This document shows positions 1 to 7,546 of a stretch of DNA of 24,407 bases, in pieces. Origin of the DNA: a virus. Within the stretch, counting starts at the first letter, position 1. Each line of letters starts with the position of its first letter. The notes under the pieces were generated by a model. That model was not told the origin of the DNA. It saw only the letters and a list, made by a program, of their open reading frames with translations, and made no database searches. Position numbers and translations under genes: made by a program. The stretch lies in IMG/VR virus record IMGVR_UViG_3300042881_004038, positions 1-24,407 of that record. One strand, given 5' to 3'.

Positions 1-1
1 A

Positions 2-1132
2 ATCTCGAATGACAAGTCAGAGCAAAAACTCGAATGGCTTCTTGATACAACTGAAAAGTTCTGTCAAGAAAAGGCTGTGTACAATGCTATCATGGATTCC
101 ATTCAGATTCTTGACGGTAAAGACCCGAACCGTGGTAAAGGAAGCATTCCTACTCTCTTGTCTGATGCTTTGGGGGTTAGTTTCGATCCTCATATTGGTC
201 ACGACTTTTTGGATGGTTACGCTGATCGCTACGATTTCTATCATCGTATCGAAAAACGAATCCCCTTCGATCTTGAGTATTTCAACAAGATCACTAAAGG
301 TGGACTTCCGCAAAAGACCCTTAACATTGCTCTTGCAGGTACTGGCGTCGGCAAGTCTCTGTTTATGTGCCATGTTGCTGCTGGTTGCTTGGCTCAAAAC
401 TACAACGTTCTCTACATTACTCTAGAAATGAGTGAAGAGAAGATTGCTGAACGTATTGATGCGAATCTTCTCAATGTGACATTGGAAGATCTTATGAACA
501 TGCCAAAGGACATGTATGAGAAACGCATGGGTAAGATTAAAGAACGTATCAAAGGCAAGTTGATCATTAAGGAATATCCAACTGCCTCTGCCAATCCTGC
601 TCACTTCCGCGCATTGATCAACGATCTATCTCTCAAGAAGAATTTCCGACCAGATATTATCTTCATCGACTATCTAAATATTTGTGCGTCTGCTAGAATC
701 AAACCTGGTGCCAATGTTAATTCTTACACCTACATCAAAGCGATTGCAGAAGAACTTCGCGGCTTGGCGGTGGAGAATAACGTACCGATTGTGTCGGCTA
801 CTCAGACAACTCGATCTGGCTTTAGCAACTCTGACCCTGGACTGGAAGATACTTCTGAATCGTTCGGTCTACCTGCGACTGCTGACTTTATGTTTGCTCT
901 TGTTAGCACTGAAGAGTTGCAGCAACTTAATCAGTTACTCGTCAAGCAACTCAAGAATCGTTATAACGATCCCAACCTCCATAAACGATTTACGATCGGA
1001 GTCGATAGAGCCAAGATGAAACTCTATGATCTTGAACAGAAGGCACAAGACGCTGTGATGCAAGAAGCCGAATCAAAGCCAGTCTTTGATCGCGGTAAGA
1101 GTACAGATAAATTCAAGAATCTGAAAGTGTAA
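2..1132 (+). CDS. 41: Replicative DNA helicase, T4 gp41-like (DnaB family), 5' end missing
   Basis: This is the C-terminal RecA-like motor of a hexameric replicative helicase that unwinds DNA at the phage fork with a primase partner. The reading frame is open to the left edge (visible from base 2), so the GTG at 77 is not the true start; about 376 residues are visible, against roughly 475 in T4 gp41. Walker A GTGVGKS lies at bases 338-358. The Walker B strand DIIFIDYLN has its aspartate at 668-670. A SATQTTRSGF segment matches the H3/sensor region, and KNRYNDPN near the C-terminus fits motif H4 of DnaB helicases. The stop overlaps the next start (TAATG). Family assignment is firm; the T4 gene name is by homology of motifs and phage context. 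The primase and other replication genes are not in the window. Confidence 0.93.
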   Translation: MSNDKSEQKLEWLLDTTEKFCQEKAVYNAIMDSIQILDGKDPNRGKGSIPTLLSDALGVSFDPHIGHDFLDGYADRYDFYHRIEKRIPFDLEYFNKITKGGLPQKTLNIALAGTGVGKSLFMCHVAAGCLAQNYNVLYITLEMSEEKIAERIDANLLNVTLEDLMNMPKDMYEKRMGKIKERIKGKLIIKEYPTASANPAHFRALINDLSLKKNFRPDIIFIDYLNICASARIKPGANVNSYTYIKAIAEELRGLAVENNVPIVSATQTTRSGFSNSDPGLEDTSESFGLPATADFMFALVSTEELQQLNQLLVKQLKNRYNDPNLHKRFTIGVDRAKMKLYDLEQKAQDAVMQEAESKPVFDRGKSTDKFKNLKV

Positions 1133-1782
1133 TGAAACTTGAAAAGATAGAGAAGAAGGTAAATGCTCTCGCTGAAAATTGGGTGGGCAAAAAACACGTC
1201 CCTTCTATTATTCGATCTTTGAACGCAGCCTTCAAACGAAATATCGTTTGTTTCTCTTCCGAACGATTTGAGGGCGAATATTTCAAAGACCATAATGTGA
1301 TTGTCAATGCACATTATTGTGGCAGGATATCTAACTTCATCCCTGAACACATATACATTGAATTACACTTTCCCAAAAGACAGAAAAAGGTTCATCTCAC
1401 TAAAGTTAGTGCCAAAAACCTAGCATTAAAGATTATTCGCGCGATTCATCATGAGTATCGCCATAAGCATCAACAGCAAAAACGACCTCTTTTATTACAA
1501 AAAGAATACAAGCCTAGACCGAAACAGAATAAGATGAAGGCGATGTATTATGGAAATCCAGACGAAATCGACGCTCATGCCTATGAAACTCAGGCTGAAC
1601 GAATTGATATAAATAAACTTCGAACAGCGCATAAAATTGGCTGGCAAGATTCTGAAGCCATCTTTATGTATCGAAAGACTTTCCGAAATCAAGATCCGAG
1701 AGTCTGGAAAAGATTCTTGAAAAAGGTTTATAAACTAAATGAAAAAATTCAGAGAATACCTGAAGGAACAAGAAACCCATAG
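1132..1782 (+). CDS. HExxH zincin-like protein, function unknown
   Basis: A 216-residue basic protein. Residues 107-111 read HEYRH, the zinc-binding core of zincin metallopeptidases (two histidines bind zinc, the glutamate activates water). About 34 residues downstream is NPDEIDAHAYE, with E145 a plausible third ligand, as in gluzincins. The C-terminus is rich in Lys/Arg. It is translationally coupled to the helicase through TAATG, and its last 44 bases overlap the next gene in another frame. No signal peptide or membrane segment is visible, so any activity would be inside the cell or the virion. The substrate is unknown. A zincin-fold protein without peptidase activity is also possible. Confidence 0.72.
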   Translation: MKLEKIEKKVNALAENWVGKKHVPSIIRSLNAAFKRNIVCFSSERFEGEYFKDHNVIVNAHYCGRISNFIPEHIYIELHFPKRQKKVHLTKVSAKNLALKIIRAIHHEYRHKHQQQKRPLLLQKEYKPRPKQNKMKAMYYGNPDEIDAHAYETQAERIDINKLRTAHKIGWQDSEAIFMYRKTFRNQDPRVWKRFLKKVYKLNEKIQRIPEGTRNP

Positions 1783-2134
1783 CAGCATTCAAGACTTCAT
1801 GGGTTACTGCAAAGACAATTTAGGTATTGCGGAACTCCCAAAACTCGTAATTATTGACAATCGCGATACAGCGAGAGAGAATACGAGTTTCGGTGGTTAC
1901 TCTCCAAGTGAAAGAGTTATTCATCTAAACATCGCAGGACGTCATCTTGCTGACGTTCTACGCACATTGGGACATGAACTAGTCCACCACAAACAGAACG
2001 AAGATGGTGTACTACATAGTTATGCAGGTGAGACAGGCAGCGAGTTTGAAAACGAAGCAAACAGCAAGGCTGGTGTCATCATGAGAAATTATGGTAAATC
2101 AAATCCTGCAATTTATGAGGAAGTTGAATTGTAA
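1739..2134 (+). CDS. Small metallopeptidase-like protein with capsid-targeting-like N-terminus
   Basis: A 131-residue protein with two visible parts. Residues 1-10 (MKKFREYLKE) resemble the T4 internal-protein capsid-targeting peptide MKTYQEFIAE, which ends in a prohead protease site. The rest holds HELVHH, with H79-E80-L-V-H83 as the zincin HExxH, and FENEAN downstream, where E106 could be the third zinc ligand. The start overlaps the previous gene by 44 bases. This is long for phage overlaps, but the ATG start is favoured because the targeting-like peptide begins exactly there. It is the second HExxH gene in a row. Inferred role: a small protease packaged in the head and delivered to the host, or acting during head maturation. 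The fold call rests on the motif and spacing only. Confidence 0.75.
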   Translation: MKKFREYLKEQETHSSIQDFMGYCKDNLGIAELPKLVIIDNRDTARENTSFGGYSPSERVIHLNIAGRHLADVLRTLGHELVHHKQNEDGVLHSYAGETGSEFENEANSKAGVIMRNYGKSNPAIYEEVEL

Positions 2135-2144
2135 TTGAGGTTTT

Positions 2145-3095
2145 ATGACTACATTTGTGACTGGTGGTTTGGGATTTATTGGTTCTAATTTTGTAATCTC
2201 TCACCTACAAAAATATCCTTCTGATGAGGTTGTCATTCTCGACAACTTCTCATACGCTGCAAATGGCAGCAATCTAAATGGTTTCTATGACGACTGGCGA
2301 CTTAATATCAAAAAAGTCGACATTCGGAATCTTGAATTCTTAGACCACATGTATCATGACTATGAACCAGACATTACGTTTCATTTTGCTGCTGAGTCTC
2401 ATGTTGACAATTCTATTACTGGGGACGATGATTTCCTCAGCACTAATGTTAATGGCACTCATAACATTCTAAAGTGTATTCGCAAGTATGGTGGTAAACT
2501 TGTTCACGTTTCAACTGATGAAGTCTATGGAAGTTTAAATTCAGAAGATCCTTCGTTCACTGAAACAACTCCGTACGATCCACGCAATCCATACTCTGCA
2601 ACCAAAGCAGCCAGCGATCATCTCGTTCGTGCTTATGTAAACACACATAAGATTGATGCAGTTGTTACCAATTGCTCAAACAACTATGGTCCTCGCCAGC
2701 ATACTGAGAAATTTATTCCAACGATCATTCGCAATATTAAAAACAATACACCAATTCCAGTCTACGGCACTGGAACAAACATTCGTGATTGGTTGTTTGT
2801 TGAAGATCATTGTGAGGCATTACTCGCAATTGGTCAGAATTTTAAATCTGGTGAACGTTACAACATTGGCGGTGGTCATGAGATCACTAACTTAGAAATG
2901 GTAACATTGATTCTTGACTTAATGGGTAAACCAGTTCACATGTATCAAAACTGGATTAATTTTGTAAATGATCGTAAGGGTCATGATTTTAGATATTCTA
3001 TGAATTCGGATAAAATCTTCAAGGAACTTGGTTGGTCCGCAAAGACCAAGATCGTCCAAGGACTGGAGAAAACTTTGGAGTGGTATAATGCGTAA
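2145..3095 (+). CDS. rmlB: dTDP-glucose 4,6-dehydratase-like (RmlB)
   Basis: An extended short-chain dehydrogenase/reductase that would convert dTDP-glucose to dTDP-4-keto-6-deoxyglucose using bound NAD. The Rossmann motif GGLGFIGS is at residues 7-14. TDEVYG (T124, D125, E126) carries the Asp-Glu pair typical of 4,6-dehydratases. The catalytic YSATK has Y150 and K154. NNYGPRQ and the C-terminal INFVNDRKGHDFRY segment are characteristic of RmlB. At 316 residues it is somewhat shorter than bacterial RmlB (about 340-360). It opens a tight sugar operon, and its stop overlaps the next start by 8 bases. The dTDP preference is inferred from the RmlA neighbour. Confidence 0.9.
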   Translation: MTTFVTGGLGFIGSNFVISHLQKYPSDEVVILDNFSYAANGSNLNGFYDDWRLNIKKVDIRNLEFLDHMYHDYEPDITFHFAAESHVDNSITGDDDFLSTNVNGTHNILKCIRKYGGKLVHVSTDEVYGSLNSEDPSFTETTPYDPRNPYSATKAASDHLVRAYVNTHKIDAVVTNCSNNYGPRQHTEKFIPTIIRNIKNNTPIPVYGTGTNIRDWLFVEDHCEALLAIGQNFKSGERYNIGGGHEITNLEMVTLILDLMGKPVHMYQNWINFVNDRKGHDFRYSMNSDKIFKELGWSAKTKIVQGLEKTLEWYNA

Positions 3096-3963
3096 AGGGA
3101 TTATTTTATCAGGTGGATTAGGTACACGCCTCTATCCATGCACAAAGGTTATTTCAAAACAGTTATTGCCTGTTTATGACAAGCCATTGGTCTATTATCC
3201 AATTTCTACATTGATGCTTGCTGGCATTCGTGATATTATGATTATTACATCGCCAGCTGATCGCGCACCATTTGAGAAACTTATTGGTGATGGATCTCAG
3301 TGGGGATTGAATATTGTTTATGAAACTCAGTTGCAACCAAGAGGAATTGCTGAATGTTTCCGCATTGCAGCAAAATGGATTGATGATGATGAAGTCACTC
3401 TGATTCTCGGTGACAATATTTTCTATGGTAATGAATTGATCAATCGTTTCAATGCCGCAAAAAACAATCATGTTGGTTGCACAGTTTTCGCCTACCATGT
3501 CGCGGACCCTGAACGGTTTGGAGTGGTAGAATTAGATAATGATGGAAACCCAATTCGAATTGTCGAAAAGCCTAAATTTGCTCCAAGTAATTATGCTGTC
3601 ACTGGGCTTTACTTTTATGACAATAATGTAGTAGAATATGCCTGGAGGATCTCACCTTCTGCAAGAGGAGAATTGGAGATTACTGACATCAACAATCTTT
3701 ATATGCAAAACAATGATTGCAAGATTGAGTATTTGAATCGTGGTATTGCTTGGATTGACACAGGTACATTTGAGTCTCTCTCAGAAGCATCTGTATTTGT
3801 TGGTTCAGTGCAAAAGAGAACAGGTATGATGATTGCATGCCCTGAAGAAATCGCATACAAGAATGCATGGATTACAGAGCATGATGTTCGTAGTGCCGCT
3901 GAGAAGTATAGTAAATCAGATTATGGTAAATATCTTGGACAAATCTTGAGGATGAAAGTATGA
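3088..3963 (+). CDS. rmlA: Glucose-1-phosphate thymidylyltransferase (RmlA)
   Basis: Activates glucose-1-phosphate with dTTP to give dTDP-glucose, the substrate of the preceding gene. The N-terminus shows the nucleotide-binding GGLGTRLYP (G9-P17), followed by KQLLPVYDKP. LGDNIFYG, VEKPKFAPSNYAVTGLYFYD and the C-terminal QKRTGMMIACPEEIAY are all RmlA hallmarks. The length of 291 residues is typical. The ATG at 3088 was chosen because the family N-terminus starts there and GGAG lies just upstream; a longer in-frame ATG at 3028 would add 20 unrelated residues inside rmlB. It overlaps both neighbours (ATGCGTAA upstream, ATGA downstream), indicating translational coupling. Confidence 0.95.
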   Translation: MRKGIILSGGLGTRLYPCTKVISKQLLPVYDKPLVYYPISTLMLAGIRDIMIITSPADRAPFEKLIGDGSQWGLNIVYETQLQPRGIAECFRIAAKWIDDDEVTLILGDNIFYGNELINRFNAAKNNHVGCTVFAYHVADPERFGVVELDNDGNPIRIVEKPKFAPSNYAVTGLYFYDNNVVEYAWRISPSARGELEITDINNLYMQNNDCKIEYLNRGIAWIDTGTFESLSEASVFVGSVQKRTGMMIACPEEIAYKNAWITEHDVRSAAEKYSKSDYGKYLGQILRMKV

Positions 3964-5255
3964 GTGATGTGAAGCAAATGATTGAAGATTTGGTTGCCGC
4001 TGTTGGTACACCAAAGTATGCATACAATTGCAAAGAGTTCAATCCTGAGAAAGATACCGTATTCTATTCTGGTCCATATTGGGATGAGAAAGAAGTCATT
4101 GCTGGTGTCACTGCATTTCTAACAGGTAAGTGGCTCGTCTCTGGCGAGAATGTTGCGAAGTTCCAATGGGCATTCTGTCGCAAATTCAATGTGAAGCATG
4201 CTCACATGGTCAACTCTGGTTCCTCTGCCAATTTGACAATGGTTGCAGCACTCAAGAAGCATCTGAACTTGGAAGATGGCGTTGAGGTTCTTGTATCACC
4301 TGTCGGATTCCCGACGACTATTGCACCACTCGTTCAGAATAATCTAAAACCAGTGTTTGTAGACATTGAAATGGACACTCTTAATTTCGATCTTGATAAA
4401 CTTGAAGAAAAGATTACAGAACGTACAGCCGCTATTTTCGTTTCACCAGTGCTCGGCAATCCTCCTGATATGGATCGCATTAAAGAAATCTGTGATAAAC
4501 ATGATCTTCTTTTAATTGGTGATAACTGCGATTCACTTGGCACTCGTTGGGATGGTAAACTTCTTACGGACTATTACTATGCGTGGACAACATCTTTCTA
4601 TCCTGCTCACCACATTTCGACAGGCGAAGGCGGGATGGTTTGCTCAGACGACGAACAACTCATCAACACTGCTCGCAGCATTAGCTGGTGGGGTCGTGAT
4701 TGCCGTTGCGTCGGTGCTGCTAATCTATTGGCTTGTGGAACATGTGGTAATCGCTTTGATAAATGGCTTGAAGGATATAATGGAATAATTGATCACAAGT
4801 ATCTCTTCTCAAACATGGGATTCAATCTCAAGCCACTTGATCTTCAAGGTGCGATTGGTATTGAGCAGTTGAAGAAAATAGATGAGATTGATGTGAAGCG
4901 TCGTTTGAATTTCGAGCGCATCAAGAGCATCTTCTATCGTTCCGTTCCTGGTGTTCGCGTTGCCTCTGCTCTGGATAAGGCAGATCCTTCTTGGTTCGGT
5001 GTGCCGTTGATCACTGATACACCTGAACTCAAGGAAAAACTCCAAGCCTTCTGCGAAGCAAATCGTATTCAGACTCGCAACTACTTTGCTGGAAATATTC
5101 TGTTGCATCCTGGTTACAAACATCTTGACGATGCTTCGAAGTATCCAAATGCGAACAAGGCATTGAGTAACGTGTTCTTTGTTGGTTGCCCTCCACACTA
5201 TGGCGAAGATGTATTTGCCTATTACGAAAGCGTGTTTGCAAAATGGCAATCGTAA
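3960..5255 (+). CDS. RfbH/E1-like 4-keto-6-deoxyhexose 3-dehydratase (DegT family, PMP, Fe-S)
   Basis: A 431-residue aspartate-aminotransferase-fold protein of the DegT/DnrJ/EryC1/StrS family. The Lys that normally binds PLP is replaced by histidine (H217, in SFYPAHHIS), as in the CDP-sugar 3-dehydratase E1 (RfbH/DdhC), which uses PMP to remove the C3 hydroxyl. The cysteines also fit E1: C190 (DNCDSLG), then exactly 57 residues to C248, one to C250, and C259 after eight more (C262 is nearby). Known E1 enzymes use C-X57-C-X1-C-X7-C to hold a [2Fe-2S] cluster. Predicted product: a nucleotide-linked 4-keto-3,6-dideoxyhexose. GAGGATG upstream makes a good ribosome site. E1 needs an electron-donating reductase; none is encoded in the window. 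The substrate nucleotide is probably dTDP here because RmlA is next door, which is unusual for this family. Confidence 0.88.
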   Translation: MSDVKQMIEDLVAAVGTPKYAYNCKEFNPEKDTVFYSGPYWDEKEVIAGVTAFLTGKWLVSGENVAKFQWAFCRKFNVKHAHMVNSGSSANLTMVAALKKHLNLEDGVEVLVSPVGFPTTIAPLVQNNLKPVFVDIEMDTLNFDLDKLEEKITERTAAIFVSPVLGNPPDMDRIKEICDKHDLLLIGDNCDSLGTRWDGKLLTDYYYAWTTSFYPAHHISTGEGGMVCSDDEQLINTARSISWWGRDCRCVGAANLLACGTCGNRFDKWLEGYNGIIDHKYLFSNMGFNLKPLDLQGAIGIEQLKKIDEIDVKRRLNFERIKSIFYRSVPGVRVASALDKADPSWFGVPLITDTPELKEKLQAFCEANRIQTRNYFAGNILLHPGYKHLDDASKYPNANKALSNVFFVGCPPHYGEDVFAYYESVFAKWQS

Positions 5256-6148
5256 ACGTTTTTGGGGGATATGGTTTTGTCGGAAGTGAATACTGTAACG
5301 TTGCCAAAGGCTGGATCAAAAATTACAGGGATAATTACGAAGTACGGAGTGCAAATTGCGTTTACTTTATTAGTACCGTTGACAACTATAATGTACACGT
5401 CGATTCTCTCTTGGATATTAATACTAATCTCGTTGTCTTGATGAAAGTCCTCGATAACTATCGAGACTATATAAAACGAACTGGTGAACAAGGAGTGTTC
5501 AACTTCATGAGTTCCTGGTTTGTCTATGGACAAGACTCTGGATTTAGTGGTGGTCATCCATCACAAATTGGCAATGGACCGCGAGGAATTCCCGAAACCG
5601 ATCCATGTGAGCCAAAAGGTTTTTATTCCATCACGAAGAGATGCGCCGAGCAGTTATTGATGTCCTACTGCGAGACGTTTGGACTTCAATATCGAATTTT
5701 AAGGCTCGCAAATGTATTGGGTAAACAAGATAAAAAGGTATCTGCGAAAAAGAACGCTCTCCAATACTTACTGGCGGAGATCGCGTCCAATCGACCAGTG
5801 GATCTCTATGATAGTGGGTATTTTTATCGTGATTATATTGATGTTCGCGATTGCGCTCGAGCAATCGATCTCGTTGTTCAACGAGGAGAAATTAACTCAA
5901 TCTACAACATCGGAAATGGGAGACCAATAATCTTCCGAGACATTATTCGATACGCTCGAGATTCAATGGATTCGGCTTCTGAACTCCGCACTATAGAACA
6001 GAAAGAGTTTCACAAGAAAGTCCAATCCTCTCGTTCTTTCTTCATGGATAATACCAAACTTGAATCCCTGGGGTACAGACCGCAATACACGATTCAAGAA
6101 ACCGTCGACGACATTATTTACGGAATACTAACTGGTAAAAATAACTAA
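5243..6148 (+). CDS. Extended SDR: nucleotide-sugar epimerase or 4-ketoreductase
   Basis: A 301-residue NAD(P)-dependent extended SDR. The Rossmann motif GGYGFVGS begins at G8, a catalytic YSITK (Y128, K132) is present, and FYRDYIDVRDCARAI plus YNIGNGRP near the C-terminus match sugar epimerases and reductases. It is the last gene of the sugar operon. By context it would reduce or epimerise the 4-keto-3,6-dideoxyhexose made by the RfbH-like enzyme, as abequose or paratose synthases do; this step is inferred. The start at ATG 5243 (13-base overlap with the previous gene) is preferred because it puts the nucleotide-binding strand at the very N-terminus, as the family requires. Longer in-frame starts add residues encoded entirely within the upstream gene. 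Confidence 0.85.
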   Translation: MAIVNVFGGYGFVGSEYCNVAKGWIKNYRDNYEVRSANCVYFISTVDNYNVHVDSLLDINTNLVVLMKVLDNYRDYIKRTGEQGVFNFMSSWFVYGQDSGFSGGHPSQIGNGPRGIPETDPCEPKGFYSITKRCAEQLLMSYCETFGLQYRILRLANVLGKQDKKVSAKKNALQYLLAEIASNRPVDLYDSGYFYRDYIDVRDCARAIDLVVQRGEINSIYNIGNGRPIIFRDIIRYARDSMDSASELRTIEQKEFHKKVQSSRSFFMDNTKLESLGYRPQYTIQETVDDIIYGILTGKNN

Positions 6149-6151
6149 ATA
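6145..6151 (+). promoter_or_regulatory. Possible T4-type late promoter box (CTAAATA)
   Basis: CTAAATA sits at the end of the sugar operon, overlapping its stop codon, 32 bases before the next start. It resembles the T4 late promoter core TATAAATA, which is read by a phage sigma-like factor and needs no -35 element. The same heptamer occurs at two other gene junctions in the window. Function is inferred from recurrence and position. Confidence 0.4.
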
Positions 6152-6183
6152 GAAGCATATAAACTCCCATAGAGTGGATTAAT

Positions 6184-7530
6184 ATGCTACGATTTAGCCA
6201 ATATCTCACTGAAGCCGCAAAATTCGAAACCGAAGACATTAATGGCGGACACCTTGAACACGTTGAAGATCTTCCGATTAAACACGGAAAAGAAGGTGTA
6301 GATCTATCTCTAAATTTCTTAGATAACATTCACAAGTATCTAAAAGGAGAACCATCAGCTGCTAAAGTTTCTGTCAAACACGACGGTGCTCCAGCGATGG
6401 TTTTCGGTCGCCTACCAAACAAGAATGCTAAGAATAGCGGATATGCTCCTGGTCAATTCTTCGTTGCCACAAAATCTGCATTTAATAAAACAACTCAGAA
6501 GTTAATCACTTCTCCAGAGGATGTGCAGACACACTTTGGCGACCGCCCAGAACTTGCATCTAAAATGCTCGCTGCTCTAGAGCATCTCCCAAAGGTTACT
6601 CCAATGAAGGGAATCTATCAGGGAGATTTCATGCACACTCCTGATATGGTCAAGCAGGAGGGTGACGATGAGAATGGATATCGCTATTCTCTAAATCCAC
6701 AACTTATTAATTATTCTGCTCCAGCTGATTCTAAACTTGGGCAAAAGATTGCTCAATCTAAATTCGGAATCGTGGTTCATACTGCATACCCAAGCGCATC
6801 ATGGAAGCCGCATTCTAAGACTGGACAGATGATGCTTTCATTCCCAAAGAGACAATTTAATGTTCCTTTGAGATCATTTGGAAAACACTCAGACGTACAT
6901 GTCATTGATCCACGTTCAACAGCACCAAATCCAGAAAACTATGGATCAGATGCTCAGGCTGCTTATGACCGAGCAGTGAAGCAAGTTAAGATTATGTCTG
7001 AGAAACATGATTTCAATCATGCTATTCCTCATGCTGAACATCTATCAACTTATGTGAATGACACAGTTAAGACAGGTGCTCCTTCTACATACGAAGGTCT
7101 TGTTGACCATATTACTCAAAAATTCAATAGACAAATTGAAAATCCAAAGAACGCAAAGAAAGCACCAACCATCACTCAAAAGCGCGATGAGATTTTAAAT
7201 GATCTTAACATGAACTCTGTAAAGTGGAGACAAACTTTAAGAATTCATCAAGCTCTTACAGATGCAAAGAATGCATTGCTCCCATCACTTGATGCAAATG
7301 CTGTTAATAACTCTAACCTAATGCAAGGATCTATTAGCGATCCTGACACTGGAGAGAATGTAAATTCACAGGAAGGTCATGTTGTTGTAATGTCAAATCC
7401 AGAAACAGGAAATGACGTTCCAGTTAAGTTTATTGACCGTCCAAATTTCAGCAGACTTAATTTCAATCGCGGAAGATTCCAGAAACAACAAGCTGCTCAA
7501 CCAGAGCAAGAAGTTGAAGTTCAACAATAA
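6184..7530 (+). CDS. Ligase-like covalent nucleotidyltransferase candidate with capsid-targeting-like N-terminus
   Basis: A 448-residue protein; I think it belongs to a phage family catalogued as a domain of unknown function (possibly DUF6267). Residues 1-10 (MLRFSQYLTE, then AA) match the T4 capsid-targeting peptide pattern. The body shows, in order, motifs like those of ATP-dependent DNA/RNA ligases and capping enzymes: KHDG at 65-68 (motif I KxDG, K65 the possible adenylated lysine), QGDFMH from 146 (motif III-like), FGIVVHTAY from 194 (IIIa-like), EGHVVV from 397 (motif IV EGxVx) and PVKFID with K415 (motif V). The 200-residue gap between IIIa and IV is long and largely helical in look. 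The C-terminus is Gln-rich. It follows a putative late promoter. Inference: an RNA/DNA ligase-like enzyme carried in the head. The motif order is seen; activity is not proven. Confidence 0.6.
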   Translation: MLRFSQYLTEAAKFETEDINGGHLEHVEDLPIKHGKEGVDLSLNFLDNIHKYLKGEPSAAKVSVKHDGAPAMVFGRLPNKNAKNSGYAPGQFFVATKSAFNKTTQKLITSPEDVQTHFGDRPELASKMLAALEHLPKVTPMKGIYQGDFMHTPDMVKQEGDDENGYRYSLNPQLINYSAPADSKLGQKIAQSKFGIVVHTAYPSASWKPHSKTGQMMLSFPKRQFNVPLRSFGKHSDVHVIDPRSTAPNPENYGSDAQAAYDRAVKQVKIMSEKHDFNHAIPHAEHLSTYVNDTVKTGAPSTYEGLVDHITQKFNRQIENPKNAKKAPTITQKRDEILNDLNMNSVKWRQTLRIHQALTDAKNALLPSLDANAVNNSNLMQGSISDPDTGENVNSQEGHVVVMSNPETGNDVPVKFIDRPNFSRLNFNRGRFQKQQAAQPEQEVEVQQ

Positions 7531-7546
7531 GAGATAAGAGAAAACT

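Noticed and set aside
77-79. GTG as the start of the helicase
   Set aside because: The frame is open upstream to base 2 and the upstream residues (EWLLDTTEKFCQEKA) continue the helicase, so the gene is cut by the window edge.
2145-6148. Sugar operon as a recent bacterial insertion
   Set aside because: No flanking repeats or mobile genes, and its AT-rich composition and overlapping gene style look like the neighbours, so recent transfer is not supported by what can be seen.
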